Source: Streptomyces sp. NBC_00306 (GTDB lineage Bacteria; Actinomycetota; Actinomycetes; Streptomycetales; Streptomycetaceae). Taken from it: a DNA stretch of 64,000 nucleotides. Below are positions 33,873 through 43,458 of the stretch, in pieces. The DNA lies in NCBI RefSeq assembly GCF_036169555.1, contig NZ_CP108032.1, positions 5,332,001 through 5,396,000 of the forward strand. Reading direction: 5' to 3'. The notes beneath the pieces are model-generated. The model saw nothing but the letters and a program-made list of their open reading frames with translations. It searched no databases and had not been told where the DNA came from. Position 1 is the stretch's first letter. Each line of letters begins with the position of its first letter. A program made the translations under genes and the position numbers.

Positions 33873-35000
33873 GTGAGTTCCCCAGATCCGCAGGTTCGCG
33901 GAGCGCGAAACCGCTCAACCCCGACCCCGGGCGAGGGGCCCTCAGGCCGGGGCCCCGTCGTCGCGGTGACCGGCGCCGCCACCGGCATCGGCGAACTGCT
34001 CGCCCGGCGGCTGGCCGACTCCGCCGAGGTCAAGCAGGTCGTCGCGATCGACGAGCGCAGGGGCGAGGTCGCCGAGGCGCAGTGGCACATCCTCGACGTG
34101 CGCGACCCCGCCATCGCGGAGAAGCTGCGCGGCGCCGACGTGGTGGTGCACCTGGCCCTCGATCTCGATCTGGATTCCGACGCGGCGGCCCGCACCGCCT
34201 ACAACGTGCGGGGCACCCAGACCGTGCTCACCGCGGCAGCCGCCGCCGGTGTGCACCGGGTCGTGCTCTGTACGTCCGCCATGGTCTACGGGGCACTGCC
34301 CGACAACGACATCCCGCTGTCGGAGGACGCCGAGCTGCGCGCCACCGCCGAGGCCACCGGCGTCGGAGACCTCATGGAGATCGAGCGGCTCGCCCGCCGG
34401 GCTCCACGCGCGCACCCCGGGCTCAATGTCACGGTGGTCAGACCCGCGGTCCTGGTGGGCGGTACTGACACCGCCCTCACCCGCTACTTCGAGTCGCCGC
34501 GTCTCCTCGTGGTCGCCGGATCGCGTCCCACCTGGCAGTTCTGCCACGTCGACGACCTGGTGAGCGCACTGGAGTACGCCGCCCTGGAGAAGGTGGACGG
34601 CGAGCTCGCGGTCGGCTGCGACGGCTGGCTGGAGCAGGAGGAGGTCGAGGAGCTCAGCGGCATCCGCCGCATGGAGCTGCCCTCGGCCGTCGCCCTGGGC
34701 GCCGCCGCCCGGCTGCACCGGATCGGTCTCACCCCGTCCCCGGCGGGCGATCTGGCGTACACGATGCACCCCTGGGTCGTCAGCGTGAGCCGGCTGCACG
34801 ACGCGGGCTGGCGTCCGCGGTGGACCAACGAGGAGGTCCTGGCGGCGCTGCTCGAAGAGGTGGAGGGCCGGCACACGGTCGTGGGCCGCAGGCTCGGCCG
34901 CAAGGACGCGACCGCGGCGGGTGCCGCCGGTGCGACGGTCGCCCTGCTCGGCACGGCCGCGCTGGTCCGCCGGGCCCGCAAGGCGCGCCGCCGGCTGTAG
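33873..35000 (+). CDS. NAD-dependent epimerase / extended SDR protein
   Basis: This 375-residue protein has the Rossmann motif VTGAATGIGELLARR near residue 32 and the phrases VVVHLAL, NVRGTQTVLTAA and VLCTSAMVYG, typical of extended SDR epimerases. The Tyr of the catalytic YxxxK is present in the VYG segment but no Lys is seen four residues on, so it may be an atypical reductase. A C-terminal hydrophobic stretch (AAGAAGATVALLGTAALV) followed by Arg/Lys could anchor the protein. The GTG at 33873 has GGAG 8-10 nt upstream. It is divergent from the DUF2342 gene. Confidence 0.78.
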   Translation: MSSPDPQVRGARNRSTPTPGEGPSGRGPVVAVTGAATGIGELLARRLADSAEVKQVVAIDERRGEVAEAQWHILDVRDPAIAEKLRGADVVVHLALDLDLDSDAAARTAYNVRGTQTVLTAAAAAGVHRVVLCTSAMVYGALPDNDIPLSEDAELRATAEATGVGDLMEIERLARRAPRAHPGLNVTVVRPAVLVGGTDTALTRYFESPRLLVVAGSRPTWQFCHVDDLVSALEYAALEKVDGELAVGCDGWLEQEEVEELSGIRRMELPSAVALGAAARLHRIGLTPSPAGDLAYTMHPWVVSVSRLHDAGWRPRWTNEEVLAALLEEVEGRHTVVGRRLGRKDATAAGAAGATVALLGTAALVRRARKARRRL

Positions 35001-35079
35001 GAGGCTCCAAGGCGGGGCTCGCCCGGCCGGTCGATCGGGCTATTCCGCGATGTCAGTGGCATGCGGCACGATGGCCGGC

Positions 35080-35538
35080 ATGGCACGTACGCACGAGCAC
35101 CCCGGCGAGCAGGCGGCACCGGACCCGGTCCGCCTTCTCGCGATCCGCGACACCCCGCTCTCCGTCGACGAGGTCTTCGCGGCCGTCGGTGACGACGCGT
35201 CGGGCGGCACCGCGCTGTTCGTCGGCACCGTGCGCAATCACGACGGCGGCTCCGACGTGGACACCCTGGGGTACTCCTGCCACCCCTCGGCAGAGGCCGA
35301 GATGCGCCGGATCGCCGACCAGGTCGTCGCCCGCTTCCCGGTGCGGGCGCTGGCCGCGGTGCACCGGGTCGGGGATCTCGCCATCGGGGACCTCGCGGTC
35401 GTCGTCGCGGTGTCCTGCCCGCATCGCGGGGAGGCGTTCGAGGCGTGCCGCAAGCTGATCGACGACCTCAAGCACGAGGTGCCGATCTGGAAGCACCAGA
35501 AGTTCTCCGACGGCACCGAGGAGTGGGTGGGCGCGTAG
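35080..35538 (+). CDS. moaE: MoaE: molybdopterin synthase catalytic subunit
   Basis: This 152-residue protein has the MoaE core GTALFVGTVRNHDGG, the AAVHRVGDLAIGD strand and the C-terminal signature KHEVPIWKHQKFSDGTEEWVG with the catalytic Lys residues. With MoaD it makes the dithiolene of molybdopterin from cPMP. No moaD or moaA-C lies nearby. Several in-frame ATGs (35050, 35071, 35080) compete and none has a clear ribosome site; 35080 fits the common family length. Confidence 0.9.
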   Translation: MARTHEHPGEQAAPDPVRLLAIRDTPLSVDEVFAAVGDDASGGTALFVGTVRNHDGGSDVDTLGYSCHPSAEAEMRRIADQVVARFPVRALAAVHRVGDLAIGDLAVVVAVSCPHRGEAFEACRKLIDDLKHEVPIWKHQKFSDGTEEWVGA

Positions 35539-35560
35539 GCCTGCCGGTTCCTGATCTGCC

Positions 35561-35668
35561 CGGACCCGGGATGGTGCCGCCCCTTCGGCGAGCGGCCGGA
35601 CCCGGGATGGTGCCGCCCCTTCCGTGAGCGGCCGGACCCGGGTTTCGTGCCGCCCCCTTCCGTGAGCC
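35561..35668. repeat. 36-bp tandem repeat (three units)
   Basis: Three units start at 35561, 35597 and 35633, each beginning CGGACCCGGG and containing GTGCCGCCCC-TTC. The third unit has a few changes. They lie in the 364-bp gap after moaE. I see no gene in the remainder of the gap (35669-35902). Confidence 0.85.
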
Positions 35669-35902
35669 GTCCTGCCCCGGCGTGGAGCCCTCGATCACGG
35701 GTACCCGACAAGCGGCAGCGGGGCGGTCACGACGGCATGGCACGCGGGGCTTCCCGGATCGTTCTCGGCGCCCGGCCGAAACCCGCGAGAAGCCCAAGCG
35801 GCCCGATTTGCGTAACCGCCACCCTGCCGTGAGCGTTGAACTGGCAGATGGCTAATCTGCTGATCATTCAGTTGCTTTCGATCATGGGGTAGGGAGGTCG
35901 TG

Positions 35903-36073
35903 ATGGCAGCACTCGCCTGGTTGTTGATTCCGCTGTTCGCTGCCGTCGGTGCTGCGATATGGGGAGGCTGGGCCCAGCGGAACCGGACAACCGGTGACGT
36001 GGCCGAGCTCGCCGGCTACGCGCGGTTCCGCGACGCGATGGAAAAAGCGGGCACCGGCAGAGATGCCGCCTGA
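35903..36073 (+). CDS. Small membrane protein (56 aa)
   Basis: An ATG with GGGAGG 5 nt upstream opens a 56-codon frame. The product starts with one membrane helix (MAALAWLLIPLFAAVGAAIW), followed by GGWAQRNR and an acidic/basic tail. The clean ribosome site, codon bias and single-helix design support a real gene. The function is unknown; it sits about 100 bp before the PDZ-Lon protease on the same strand. Confidence 0.75.
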   Translation: MAALAWLLIPLFAAVGAAIWGGWAQRNRTTGDVAELAGYARFRDAMEKAGTGRDAA

Positions 36074-36174
36074 CGCAGTCCTGACTCACACGCCGTCCGT
36101 GCGCAGAGGCCCTTCTGCCCCGTACGGACCGGCCCCGGCGGTGCGCTGACAGGCGCGTCCCGTACTGTCGTTCC

Positions 36175-37263
36175 ATGCCACGCCGCACCGCGACGATGCT
36201 CGCCTCCACCCTCGTTCTGATCGCACTTCTGTGCGCCGGGGTGTTCATCAAAGTGCCGTATTCGGAGATGTCGCCCGGCCCCACCGTCAACACGCTCGGC
36301 GAGGCGCGCGGTGAGCCGGTTCTGGCGATCTCCGGCCGCAAGACCTACCCGACGACCGGTCATCTCAACATGACGACGGTCCGGGTCACCGGTGCGGACT
36401 ACAACATGAACTTCGTCGAGGCCGTCTACGGCTGGCTGGCCCACGACAACGTGGTCGTTCCGCACGACACGCTCTACCCGGACGGCAAGACGGAAGAGCA
36501 GTCGACACAGGAGAACGCCGAGGAATTCACCCAGTCGCAGGAGAGCGCGAAGGTTGCCGCGCTGAAGCAGCTGAAGATCCCCGTGAAGTCGCGGGTCGTC
36601 GTCTCCACGGTCATCAAGGACACGCCCTCCGAGGACCGGCTGCACGCCGGCGACGTGATCCGCGCCGTGGACGGCGCCGCCGTCGAGCAGCCGGCCGACG
36701 TCGCCAAGCTGGTCACCAAGCACAAGCCCGGCGAGAAGGTCGTCTTCACGATCGTCCCGGCGAAGGCCGCTGCCGCCGCCGAGAAGGCGGGCAAGGAGCC
36801 GGACGCCACTGAGAAGGTCACGATCACCACGACCACGTCGGACACCGGCAACCGCGCGATCGTGGGTATCCAGGCGGGGACCGACCACACGTTCCCGTTC
36901 ACGGTCGACATCAACCTCGCCGATGTGGGCGGCCCCAGCGCCGGTCTGATGTTCGCGCTGGGCATCGTCGACAAGCTCACTCCCGGAAACCTCACCGGCG
37001 GCAAGTTCGTCGCGGGCACCGGCACCATCGACGACCAGGGCAAGGTCGGTCCCATCGGTGGCATCGAGATGAAGCTGGTGGGCGCCCGCAACGCGGGTGC
37101 GGAGTACTTCCTGACGCCGAACGACAACTGCGCGTCGGCCGCCTCTGACATCCCCGACGGGCTGACCCTCGTGAAGGTCAACACCATCGAGGACGCCGCG
37201 AAGTCGCTGGAGAAGATCAGGTCGGGCAGCACGGCAGGGCTGCCGAGCTGCACCACTGGCTGA
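36175..37263 (+). CDS. PDZ-domain Lon-like membrane protease (YlbL family)
   Basis: This 362-residue protein has an N-terminal membrane anchor (STLVLIALLCAGVFIKVPY), a PDZ domain (about 120-220; TPSEDRLHAGDVIRAVDG) and a C-terminal Lon-type (S16) protease domain. The catalytic Ser lies in VGGPSAGLMF and the catalytic Lys in GGIEMKLVGA. It should process or degrade envelope proteins. A -10-like TACTGT (36163-36168) lies 6 nt before the ATG, which suggests a leaderless mRNA. The mycobacterial homologue is also next to the UPF0182 gene, as I recall. Confidence 0.9.
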   Translation: MPRRTATMLASTLVLIALLCAGVFIKVPYSEMSPGPTVNTLGEARGEPVLAISGRKTYPTTGHLNMTTVRVTGADYNMNFVEAVYGWLAHDNVVVPHDTLYPDGKTEEQSTQENAEEFTQSQESAKVAALKQLKIPVKSRVVVSTVIKDTPSEDRLHAGDVIRAVDGAAVEQPADVAKLVTKHKPGEKVVFTIVPAKAAAAAEKAGKEPDATEKVTITTTTSDTGNRAIVGIQAGTDHTFPFTVDINLADVGGPSAGLMFALGIVDKLTPGNLTGGKFVAGTGTIDDQGKVGPIGGIEMKLVGARNAGAEYFLTPNDNCASAASDIPDGLTLVKVNTIEDAAKSLEKIRSGSTAGLPSCTTG

Positions 37264-37357
37264 GCAGGGCTGCCGAGCGGCCCGACCGGCTGAGCACCGG
37301 GGCCCGGCGTCCGACGGCAACGCGGCGAGCGCGCGCCGAGCGACGGACCCCGGACCC

Positions 37358-37915
37358 TCAGGCCTCGAACGTCGCCGACAGCGCGTCCGCCAGACCCGGC
37401 ACCAGGTCCGAACCCGTCAACACCTCGGTCGCCGAGTCCTTCTCGCGGAGCCGCAGCGCAGACTCACGGGCACCGTCACGGAGCACCGCCACGGTCATGC
37501 GCACCTCCTGGCGGGCCGGGTGAGAAGCCACCCACTTGGTGAGGGCGGCGTCGTCGAGACCTTCGGGCACCGAGGCCTCCGCCGACGCGGGAAGCATCTG
37601 GCGCTCCACGGTCAGCGCGCAGCCGGCCACCGCGTCCGGCCACGCGATCGTGCCGAGGAACTCGTCCAGGGGAGTGCCGGGCGGAATCTCGTCCTGCTCG
37701 ATCGGGGTCAGGGGAGCGCCGACCTTGTCGCCGTCGAGTCCGAGCTGGCCCGCGAGGCCGGGCTCCTGGGTGCGCAGCTGTGCGGTGTCGACGAGGGCGA
37801 ACAGCCTCGCCGGCCGGTCCCAGCCGAGGCCGGAGGCGTACTCGTCGATTTCGAGCACGGCGCGGGTCAGTGGGCTGGCGGCCATCGGGGGGCCGGAGGA
37901 AGAACTATTGGGCAT
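37358..37915 (-). CDS. PPA1309-family protein
   Basis: This is a 185-residue cytoplasmic protein of the actinobacterial PPA1309 family (PLTRAVLEIDEYASGLGWDRP, GTIAWPDAVAGCALTVERQMLP, WVASHPARQEVRMTVAVLRDG). The function is unknown. I use the ATG at 37915; the in-frame TTG two codons upstream is less likely. It is convergent with the protease and divergent from the UPF0182 gene. Confidence 0.8.
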   Translation of the reverse strand: MPNSSSSGPPMAASPLTRAVLEIDEYASGLGWDRPARLFALVDTAQLRTQEPGLAGQLGLDGDKVGAPLTPIEQDEIPPGTPLDEFLGTIAWPDAVAGCALTVERQMLPASAEASVPEGLDDAALTKWVASHPARQEVRMTVAVLRDGARESALRLREKDSATEVLTGSDLVPGLADALSATFEA

Positions 37916-38039
37916 GCCCAATATCCTGCCTCCTTCCGGGCCCGATACGGGAACTAGGTAAAGCCTCAGTAAGTTGCAGTAGTGGGCTCTACGATCGCGG
38001 GGCCCGTTTCACACGACCGCGAACTTCGAGGTGCGCACG

Positions 38040-40967
38040 TTGGCTTTCCAGATGCCGGACCGCGGCGGAGGCCCGACCGGGCCACGGATCAGAGTGGGCC
38101 GGCCGTCCCGGCGCGTCCGCACCCTGCTCATGACACTGGCCGTGCTGGCCGTGCTGGCCATGGCGTTCGTCATGTTCGCCGGGTTCTGGACGGACTGGCT
38201 CTGGTACCGCTCAGTCCACTACTCCTCGGTGTTCACCACCACTCTGTGGACCAAGATCGGGCTGTTCGCCGTCTTCGGTCTGCTCATGGCGGGAGCCGTC
38301 GGGCTGAACATCTGGCTCGCGCACCGGCTGCGCCCGCCGCTCAGCGCGATGTCGCTGGAGCAGCAGAGCCTCGACCGCTACCGGATGAGCATCGCCCCGT
38401 ACAAGAAGTGGGTGCTCCTCGCGATCACCGCTCTGGTCGGGCTGATCGCCGGAGCGTCCGCCACCGGTCAGTGGCGCACCTGGCTGATGTGGGTCAACGG
38501 CGTGCCCTTCGGTCAGAAGGACCCGCAGTTCAAGATGGACGTGTCGTTCTACGCGTTCGACCTGCCCTGGTACCGGTTCCTGCTCGGCTTCGGCTTCGCG
38601 GCCGCCGTGCTCTCGCTGATCGCCGCCGCGCTGACGCACTACCTGTACGGCGGGCTGCGCATCACCAGCCCCGGAGCCCGGGCGACCGCGGCGGCCACCG
38701 GCCACCTCTCGGTGCTGCTCGGTGTCTTCGTCTCGCTGAAGGCCGTGGCGTACTGGCTCGACCGGTACGGCCTCGCGGTGAAGTCCAGTGACTTCAAGGC
38801 CACGGGGAACTGGACAGGCCTGCGGTACGTGGACGCCAACGCCTATCTCCCGGCGAAGACGATCCTGTTCTGCATCGCGGTCATCTGCGCCCTGCTCTTC
38901 TTCGCGACGCTCTGGCGGCGGACGTGGCAGCTGCCCGTCATCGGCTTCGGCCTGATGGTTCTGTCCGCGATCCTCATCGGCGGTCTCTACCCGGCGATCG
39001 TGCAGAAGTTCCAGGTCCAGCCGAACGAGCAGGCCAAGGAAAGTCCGTACATCAAGAAGAACATCGATGCCACACGCGAGGCGTACGGCATCGACAGCGC
39101 CAAGCCCGAGGACTACGAGGGCAAGGGCAACCCGCAGCGGAAGGCGCAGCAGCGCGAAGCGGCCACGTCGGCGGCGAGTTACCGCGTCGTCGACTCCAAC
39201 GTCGTCTCGCCCGCCTTCCAGCAGCTCCAGCAGGAGCGCAAGTACTACCAGTTCCCCGCGACGCTGGACGTCGACCGGTACACCGGCTCCGACGGCAAGC
39301 CGCAGGACACGGTCATCGGTCTGCGCGAGCTCAACATCACGGGCATCCCGAAGAGCAACTGGATCAACGACCACTTCACCTACACCCATGGCTACGGCGC
39401 GATCTCGGCCAAGGGCACCAGCGTGATCACCGATCCGAACCAGGGCACCGTCGGCTCACCGGACTTCACCGAGGCCGGCATGCCCACCAAGGGCCAGCTC
39501 GGGAAGTACGAGCAGCGGATCTACTACGGCGAGAAGACCGAGCAGTACTCGATCGTGGGCGGTCCGCAGAAGGAACTCGACTACGAGGCCAGCGTCGGCC
39601 CCACCAAGTACACGAGCTACCAGGGCAAGAGCGGCGTCAGCCTCTCCAACCCGCTGAACCGCGCCGCGTACGCGGTGGCCTTCAGCGAGCCGCAGATCCT
39701 GTACTCGGGTGCTGTCGGGGAGGGTTCGCGGATTCTCTACAACCGCACCCCCAAGGAGCGCGTCGAGGCGGTGGCCCCCTGGCTGACGATCGACGGCGAC
39801 GCCTACCCGGCGGTCGTCGACGGCCGTATCCAGTGGATCGTCGACGCGTACACCACGACCAACGGCTACCCGTACGCCTCGCGTACGACGCTCGGCGACA
39901 CCACGACCGACTCGCTGACCACCAACCAGCGCGCGGTCGTCGCCCAGCAGAACCAGGTCAACTACATCCGGAACTCGGTGAAGGCGACCGTCGACGCGTA
40001 CGACGGCTCGGTCAAGCTGTTCCAGTGGGACACCGAGGACCCCGTCCTGAAGACCTGGATGAAGGCCTTCCCCGGCACGGTGAAGTCCAAGGCCGACATC
40101 TCGCCCGCGCTCAAGGCCCATCTGCGCTACCCGCAGGACATGTTCAAGGTCCAGCGCGAGCTGCTCACCCGGTACCACGTCACGGAGCCCGAGCAGTTCT
40201 ACAGCGGCAGTGATGCCTGGCAGGTGCCGGACGACCCGACGAACAAGGACACCAGCGCGGTCCCGCCGTACTACCTGAGCCTGAAGATGCCCGGGGAATC
40301 GGCGCAGAAGTTCTCGCTGACGACGACGTTCACGCCGGCCGGGCGCCCCAACCTGGGTGCGTTCATGGCCGTCGACGCCGACGCCACCAGCAAGGGCTAC
40401 GGCTCGATCAGACTGCTGAGAGTGACCTCGACCGTCCAGGGTCCGACACAGGTGCAGAGTGAGCTGAACGGTGTGCCCGAAGTGGCCACGTTCGTACGGG
40501 ACCTCAGAGGTACCGACTCGGACATCGAGTACGGAAATCTGCTGACGGTGCCGCTCGACGGCGGGTTCCTCTACATCGAGCCGGTGTACGCCCGAGGCGG
40601 CAGCGCGAACTATCCGCTGCTGAAGAAGGTGGCCGTCGCGTACGGCGGAGGCAAACCGGTCTTCAAGGACAGCCTGACGGAGGCGCTCGACGCGGTCTTC
40701 GCACAGGAAGGCGCCGAGCCGCCACCGACGACGACGCCACCGACACCACCGGGAGACGGCACCACCAAGCCGCCACCGGCAACCGGTGACGCCGCGCTCA
40801 AGGGCGCCATCGCCGATGTGCTGAAGGCGCACCAGGACGCCGAGGCCGCGCTGGCGAAGACGCCGAAGGACTGGGAGGCGTACGGCAGGGCCCAGGAGGA
40901 CCTGGACGCGGCGCTGCAGCGGCTGAACGCGGCTCAGGGCAAGCCGAGTCCCAGCCCGTCCCCGTAG
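38040..40967 (+). CDS. UPF0182 family large membrane protein
   Basis: This 975-residue protein has about seven membrane helices in the first 320 residues (for example LLMTLAVLAVLAMAFVMFAG), a large extracytoplasmic region (DTVIGLRELNITGIPKSNW, HFTYTHGYGA, VNYIRNSVKATVDAYDG) and a Thr/Pro-rich linker before a short Ala/Asp helix and a Ser/Pro tail. The family is conserved in actinobacteria but its role is unknown. The TTG at 38040 has GAGGTG 6 nt upstream and matches the usual AFQMPDRGGG beginning; a GTG at 38031 is the alternative. Confidence 0.85.
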   Translation: MAFQMPDRGGGPTGPRIRVGRPSRRVRTLLMTLAVLAVLAMAFVMFAGFWTDWLWYRSVHYSSVFTTTLWTKIGLFAVFGLLMAGAVGLNIWLAHRLRPPLSAMSLEQQSLDRYRMSIAPYKKWVLLAITALVGLIAGASATGQWRTWLMWVNGVPFGQKDPQFKMDVSFYAFDLPWYRFLLGFGFAAAVLSLIAAALTHYLYGGLRITSPGARATAAATGHLSVLLGVFVSLKAVAYWLDRYGLAVKSSDFKATGNWTGLRYVDANAYLPAKTILFCIAVICALLFFATLWRRTWQLPVIGFGLMVLSAILIGGLYPAIVQKFQVQPNEQAKESPYIKKNIDATREAYGIDSAKPEDYEGKGNPQRKAQQREAATSAASYRVVDSNVVSPAFQQLQQERKYYQFPATLDVDRYTGSDGKPQDTVIGLRELNITGIPKSNWINDHFTYTHGYGAISAKGTSVITDPNQGTVGSPDFTEAGMPTKGQLGKYEQRIYYGEKTEQYSIVGGPQKELDYEASVGPTKYTSYQGKSGVSLSNPLNRAAYAVAFSEPQILYSGAVGEGSRILYNRTPKERVEAVAPWLTIDGDAYPAVVDGRIQWIVDAYTTTNGYPYASRTTLGDTTTDSLTTNQRAVVAQQNQVNYIRNSVKATVDAYDGSVKLFQWDTEDPVLKTWMKAFPGTVKSKADISPALKAHLRYPQDMFKVQRELLTRYHVTEPEQFYSGSDAWQVPDDPTNKDTSAVPPYYLSLKMPGESAQKFSLTTTFTPAGRPNLGAFMAVDADATSKGYGSIRLLRVTSTVQGPTQVQSELNGVPEVATFVRDLRGTDSDIEYGNLLTVPLDGGFLYIEPVYARGGSANYPLLKKVAVAYGGGKPVFKDSLTEALDAVFAQEGAEPPPTTTPPTPPGDGTTKPPPATGDAALKGAIADVLKAHQDAEAALAKTPKDWEAYGRAQEDLDAALQRLNAAQGKPSPSPSP

Positions 40968-41016
40968 CTGCTGAACAGGCAACACTCCGCGTCGTGATAG
41001 TGTTTCAACACAACGA

Positions 41017-41090
41017 CGCGGGGTGGAGCAGCTCGGTAGCTCGCTGGGCTCATAACCCAGAGGTCGCAGGTTCAAATCCTGTCCCCGCTA
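41017..41090 (+). tRNA. Initiator tRNA-fMet (CAT anticodon), copy 1
   Basis: The 74-nt sequence folds as an initiator tRNA: acceptor CGCGGGG with an unpaired first base, D arm AGCTCGGTAGCT, anticodon stem with three G-C pairs around CTCATAA, and T arm GGTTCAAATCC. CCA is not encoded. An identical copy lies at 43379. Confidence 0.95.
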
Positions 41091-41098
41091 CTGAAACG

Positions 41099-41136
41099 AA
41101 GAGGGCCCGGATCCTTTTGAGGATCCGGGCCCTCTT
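41099..41136 (+). terminator. Terminator after fMet tRNA copy 1
   Basis: A perfect 16-bp stem (AAGAGGGCCCGGATCC and its complement) with a TTTTGA loop starts 8 bp after the tRNA. Confidence 0.88.
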
Positions 41137-41293
41137 CGCGCGTATGTGCTGCCGGTGGGAACTGGGCGCGCCGGGGGGCGAGTTGGCCGTCAACGTGTTT
41201 GACTTATCTCTCTGTGGGCATGTCGACAAAACGCTGAAGTGACCTTACTGGCTGCGGTATACCAGGTGTACGCGGGTTGCAGGTGGTGCGACG

Positions 41294-43306
41294 ATGGAAT
41301 TTATGGGGGACAGGGCAACTCTGTTGGAGACAGGGCGGTTTGTGCAGCAGCATGCCGGTAACGCGGCAGATGTGATCAGCGCTGCCGACGCCGCGGACAC
41401 TCCTGCCGCGAGCCAGATCGACGGCGTGGGCGCCACTGAGGGTGCCGACTCCGTGGAGAGCGCCGGGGCCGAGGAGCGATACCGCCGTGCGGCGGAGAGC
41501 GGCGACACCGCGTCGATGAGCGTGCTCGGCGCGCTGCTGATGCGCCGTGGCGACCTCGACGGTGCCGAGCCCTATCTGCGGGCCGCCACCTCCGAGGGCG
41601 ACCGTGCGGCCGCCAACAACCTGGGTGTCCTGCTCCACCAGCGCGGCTACGCGGACGAGGCCGCCGGCTGGTGGCGCATCGCCGCCGTCGCCGGCTCGGC
41701 CGCCGCGGCGCACGCCCTCGGGCGCCACTTCCGCGAGCGCGGTGACGAGCCCGCCGCCGAATACTGGCTGCGCCAGTCCGCCGAGCAGGGCCACGCCCTG
41801 GGGGCGTACGCACTCGCCGATCTGCTGGAGCACCGCAGCGACGTGGGCGCCGAGCGCTGGCTGCGTGCCGCCGCCGAGCAGGGCCATCGTGAAGCGGCCT
41901 ACCGGCTCGCCCGTGCGCTGGAGCGCCGGGCGGCGGACGAGGCACGCGCCGGCGGGGACGCGGGCCTCCTGGTCGTCCGCACGGACGGCGATGCGGCCGG
42001 CGAGGGCGCCTGCGCGCCTCCCGGCGGCCGGGGCCGTGACACCGGTGCGCCCTCCGGCCGCGCCGGTCCCGAGGGCCAGGCGGGCCCGGAGCCCACCGTC
42101 CTGGACGAGGCCGCCCAGTGGTACCGGCAGGCCGCCGCCCGGGGACACCGCAGAGCCGCGCTGCACCTCGGCGCGATCCTCGAGAAGCGCGGAGAGCTGA
42201 AGGAGGCGGGCCGCTGGTACCTCACCTCGGCCAAGGACGGCGAGGCGCGTGCCGCGTGCGCGCTCGGCTTCCTGCTGCGTGACGCCGGTGACGAGGAGAG
42301 CGCCGCCGTCTGGTGGCTGCGCGCTGCCCAGGAGGGCGACGGCAACGCCGCCAACGCCCTGGGCGCCCTGCACGCCGCCCGCGGCGAGCAGCAGACCGCC
42401 GAGCGCTGGTACCGCGCCGCCATGGACGCGGGCGACGTCAACGGCGCCTACAACCTCGGGCTGCTCTGCGCCGCCCAGGACCGCACCGCTCAGGCCGAGC
42501 AGTGGTACCGCCGCGCCGCCTACGCGGGGCACCGGGAGGCCGCCAACGCGCTCGCCGTGCTGTTGCTGCAGTCCGGTGACGCCACGGGCGCCGAGCCGTG
42601 GTTCTCCAAGGCGGCCGAGGCCGGCAGCGTGGACGCCGCCTTCAATCTGGGCATCCTCCACGTCGGCCGCGACGACGACCGTACGGCCCTGCTCTGGTAC
42701 GCCAGGGCCGCGGCCGCGGGTCACACCGAGGCGGCGCTCCAGGTCGGCATAGCGCTGCTCCGCGAAGGCGACGACCGGGCCGCCGAGCGGCACCTGCGGT
42801 GCGCGGCCGGCGGCGGCAGCGCCGAGGCGGCCTTCCGGCTCGCGACGCTGCTGGACTCCCGTCAGCCGCCGCCGGGCGCACCTGCGCTCGGCGAGCCGCC
42901 GGCGGAGAAGACCGAGTGCGAGGAGTGGTACGAGCGTGCCGCCGAGCAGGGGCACCGCCGTGCTCAGGTGCGGGTCGGCATGCTGGCCGCCGCCCGCGGC
43001 GACATGGCGGAGGCGGACCGCTGGTACCGCGAGGCCGCCGAGGCGGGCAGCCGCAACGGCGCCTTCAACCTCGGGCTGCTCCTCGCCCGTGAGGGCAACG
43101 AGCGCGAGGCGGCCCTGTGGTGGACCCGGGCGGCGCGCGCGGGACACGGCCGGGCGGCACTGCGCCTGGCCCTGCTCGCCGCGCGCCGGGGTGAGCTCAC
43201 CGAGGGCCAGCGCTGGTGCGCGCGGGCCGTCGAGCTCGGCCCGGCCGAGGTGGCGGAGCGTGCGGCCCGGCTGCGGGACGCGCTGCACCAGGAGCTCACC
43301 GCGTAA
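41294..43306 (+). CDS. Sel1/TPR-repeat protein
   Basis: This encodes a 670-residue protein that is almost entirely Sel1-like repeats of 35-36 residues, for example AEERYRRAAESGDTASMSVLGALLMRRGD and AAEWWLRAAxxGHxxAAxxLGxLL variants. About 15 repeats are visible. Two Gly/Pro/Arg-rich interruptions occur near residues 220-270 and 520-535. The N-terminus MEFMGDRATLLETGRFVQQHA has no signal peptide, so it is probably a cytosolic scaffold. AGGTGG lies 9 nt before the ATG. It stands between the two identical initiator tRNA genes. Partners are unknown. Confidence 0.85.
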   Translation: MEFMGDRATLLETGRFVQQHAGNAADVISAADAADTPAASQIDGVGATEGADSVESAGAEERYRRAAESGDTASMSVLGALLMRRGDLDGAEPYLRAATSEGDRAAANNLGVLLHQRGYADEAAGWWRIAAVAGSAAAAHALGRHFRERGDEPAAEYWLRQSAEQGHALGAYALADLLEHRSDVGAERWLRAAAEQGHREAAYRLARALERRAADEARAGGDAGLLVVRTDGDAAGEGACAPPGGRGRDTGAPSGRAGPEGQAGPEPTVLDEAAQWYRQAAARGHRRAALHLGAILEKRGELKEAGRWYLTSAKDGEARAACALGFLLRDAGDEESAAVWWLRAAQEGDGNAANALGALHAARGEQQTAERWYRAAMDAGDVNGAYNLGLLCAAQDRTAQAEQWYRRAAYAGHREAANALAVLLLQSGDATGAEPWFSKAAEAGSVDAAFNLGILHVGRDDDRTALLWYARAAAAGHTEAALQVGIALLREGDDRAAERHLRCAAGGGSAEAAFRLATLLDSRQPPPGAPALGEPPAEKTECEEWYERAAEQGHRRAQVRVGMLAAARGDMAEADRWYREAAEAGSRNGAFNLGLLLAREGNEREAALWWTRAARAGHGRAALRLALLAARRGELTEGQRWCARAVELGPAEVAERAARLRDALHQELTA

Positions 43307-43378
43307 CGGAGCTCACTCCGCACGGGCGCCAATGGATTTGCTCTGGTCAGTGGGCTGACGTAATGTTGTGTTCACCGA

Positions 43379-43452
43379 CGCGGGGTGGAGCAGCTCGGTA
43401 GCTCGCTGGGCTCATAACCCAGAGGTCGCAGGTTCAAATCCTGTCCCCGCTA
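43379..43452 (+). tRNA. Initiator tRNA-fMet (CAT anticodon), copy 2
   Basis: This is identical over all 74 nt to the copy at 41017, including a few bases on each side. A -10-like TAATGT lies about 15-20 bp upstream. Confidence 0.95.
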
Positions 43453-43458
43453 CTGAAA

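Noticed and set aside
35445..35832. Short plus-strand frames after moaE
   Set aside because: They overlap the 36-bp tandem repeat, and codon use and composition do not look like a gene.
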